From positions 91,018,280 to 91,082,279 of the forward strand of contig OV050033.1 of NCBI GenBank assembly GCA_920105625.2: 64,000 nt of DNA, written 5' to 3'. Below the pieces are notes generated by a model that made no database searches, was not told the DNA's origin, and saw only the letters and a program-made list of their open reading frames with translations. The position numbers and the translations under genes were made by a program. Shown piece by piece: positions 62,401 to 64,000 of the stretch. The first letter of the stretch is position 1, and each line of letters begins with the position of its first letter. Source of the stretch: Clusia tigrina (Eukaryota; Arthropoda; Insecta; Diptera; Clusiidae).

Positions 62401-64000
62401 TTCAAGGTTTTATGGCGCTCCAGTAAAAAGTTACAAGCATTTGATAGGTGAAGGACGTACCGTATAGAAGTTAGGGCCATTTGAAGTTTTATCACGGTGT
62501 ATTTGGGACTCAATGGTAGCATAGCTCTGAGCGATAGCTTAAATTGACAAGGGGCTCGAGTACTTTATTGTTACAAAATTTCATGGTGTTATTACGCTCC
62601 AGTAAAAAGTTACAAGCATTTGTATGTTGCACACTTTGACAGGTGTAGGAGGTACCGTATAGAATTTAGGGCCATTTGAAGTCTTATCAGTGTTTGATTT
62701 GGGACTCAAGGGTAGCATAGCTTTGAGCGATAGCTTAAATTGACAAGAGGCTCGAGTACTTTATTGTAACAAAATTTCAAGGTTTTATGACGCTCCAGTA
62801 AAAAGTTACAAGCATTTGTGTGTTGCAAACTATGATAGGTGTAGGACGTACCGTATAGAAGTTAGGGATATTTGAAGTTTTACCAGAGTTTGATTTGGGA
62901 CTCGAGGGTAGCATAGCTTTGAGCGATAACTTAAGTTGACAAGAGGCTCGAGTACTTTATTGTTACAAAATTTCAAGGCTTTATGACGCTCTAGTAAAAA
63001 GTTACAAACATTTGTATGTTGCAAACTTTGATAAGTGTAGGACGTTCCGTATAGAAGTTAGGGCCATTTGAAGTTTTATCAGTGTTTGATTTGGGACTCA
63101 AGGGTAGCATAGCTTTGAACCATAGCTTAAATTGAGAAGAGGCTCGAGTACTTCATTGTTACAAAATTTCAAGGTTTTTTGACGCCCCAGTAAAAACTTA
63201 CAATCATTTGTATGTTGCAAACTTTGATAGGAGTAGGACGTACCGTATAGAAGTTAGGGCCATTTGAGGTTTTATCAGTGTTTGACTTGGGACTCAAGGG
63301 TAGCATAGCTTTGAGCGATAGCTTAAATTGACAAGAGGCTCGACTAGTTTATTGTTACAAAATTTCAAGATTTTATGACGCTTCAGTAAAAATTTACAAG
63401 CATTTGTATGTTGCAAGCTTTGATAGGAGCAGGACGTACCGTATAGAAGTTAGGGCCATTTGAAGTTTTATCAGTGTTTGATTTGGGACTCAAGGGTAGC
63501 ATAGCTCTGAGCGATAGCTTTAATTGACAAGAGGCTCGAGTACTTTATTGTTACAAAATTTCAAGGCTTAATGACGCTCTAGTAAAAAGTTACAAACATT
63601 TGTATGTTGCAAACTTTGATAGGTGTAGGACGTTCCGTTTAGAAGTTAGGGCCATTTGAAATTTTATCAGTGTTTGATTTGGGACTCAAGGGTAGCATAG
63701 CTTTGAGCAATAAGTTAAATTGACAAGAGGCTCGAGTACTTTATTGTTACAAAATTGCAAGGTTTTATGAGGCTCCAGTAAAAAGTTACAAGCATTTGTA
63801 TGTTGAAAACTTTGATAGATGTGGGACGTCCCGTATAGAAGTTAGGGCCATTTGAAGTTTTATCAGTGTTTGATTTGGGACTCAAGGGTAGAATAGCTTT
63901 GAGCGATAGCTTAAATTGACAAAAGGCTCGAGTACTTTATTGTTACAAAATTTCAAGGCTTTATGACGCTCTAGTAAAAAGTTACAAGCATTTGTGTGTT
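59451..64000 (+). repeat. Right-end satellite blocks
   Basis: Continuation to the window edge. The marker GTTCCGTTTAGAAG recurs near 50250, 59748 and 63636, and the ATAGATGTGGGACGTCCCG unit follows each time. Short monomers lie near 61030-61210 and 62380-62550. The array is cut by the window end inside a monomer. Confidence 0.75.

Larger units (their letters stand above)
37530..64000 (+). repeat. Right satellite array, 196-bp monomers
   Basis: This continues the same satellite in the same orientation after the retrotransposon. It starts with the second copy of the target-site duplication, and the next monomer start (37574) is where an uninterrupted 196-bp register predicts it. About 135-137 units run to the window edge. 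Short 179-bp units typically share linked markers (TATGGCGCTCC, GATAGGTGAAGGACG, ATCACGTTTG, TAGCTCTGAGC). HOR periods here (375/767/1551/2513 bp) differ from those on the left. No gene is seen. Confidence 0.97.

Noticed and set aside
1..64000. CENP-B-box-like motif or other known centromere protein site in the monomer
   Set aside because: I looked for the TTCG...CGGGA pattern in the consensus on both strands and saw no match.
1..64000. Assignment to a named fly satellite or species
   Set aside because: The monomer does not match any satellite I can recall with confidence; a database search would be needed.

Overview
The window is almost entirely one tandem satellite-DNA array, interrupted by a single decayed LTR retrotransposon of the BEL/Pao group. 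I see no host protein gene, rRNA, tRNA or CRISPR locus. The BEL/Pao element rules out a prokaryote. Its Gag/Pol style, its arginine-tRNA-like primer site and the TATG/TTG/CAA-rich LTR suggest an insect, most likely a higher fly (Diptera). The species is not identified, and placing the array in (peri)centromeric heterochromatin is inference.

Satellite: the basic monomer is 196 bp, AT-rich, and nearly every copy carries a CTCGAG hexamer. About 300 monomers fill 1-31187 and 37530-64000, all in the same orientation. Several dozen are a 179-bp variant: 16 bp lost between two TTTG direct repeats, plus 1 bp lost near CAGTG/CAC. Rarer 147-bp monomers and a further 13-bp deletion also occur. Monomers are organised into higher-order repeats (HORs) whose periods fit integer monomer counts: 767 bp (4-mer), 1551 bp (8-mer), 2237 bp (12-mer), 2513 bp (13-mer), 3298 bp (17-mer) and a 5207-bp spacing (27 monomers).

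Left side (1-31187): a mosaic of three modules. Module A (about 12063-14590 and 17270-19797, with an older-looking copy near 1780-3540) alternates with module B (the 3298-bp unit, tandem at about 3540-11920 with partial copies later). Module C (the 2237-bp unit) occupies about 21890-24545 and 26820-30640. Right side (37530-64000): a different set of shorter HORs (767, 1551 and 2513 bp), with short monomers recurring at 375 or 767 bp.

Retrotransposon (31188-37529, 6342 bp, + strand): two 475-bp LTRs with TG...CA ends differ at 8 positions (1.7%). The element is flanked by a GGTAG target-site duplication and has a primer-binding site, a leader, gag, protease, reverse transcriptase, RNase H, integrase and a polypurine tract, with no env-like region. 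The coding frame carries one frameshift and five or six in-frame stops, so this copy is not autonomous. The satellite resumes at exactly the expected monomer phase after the element. The element also lies near the change from one HOR family to the other, which is the most interesting structural aspect of the window.
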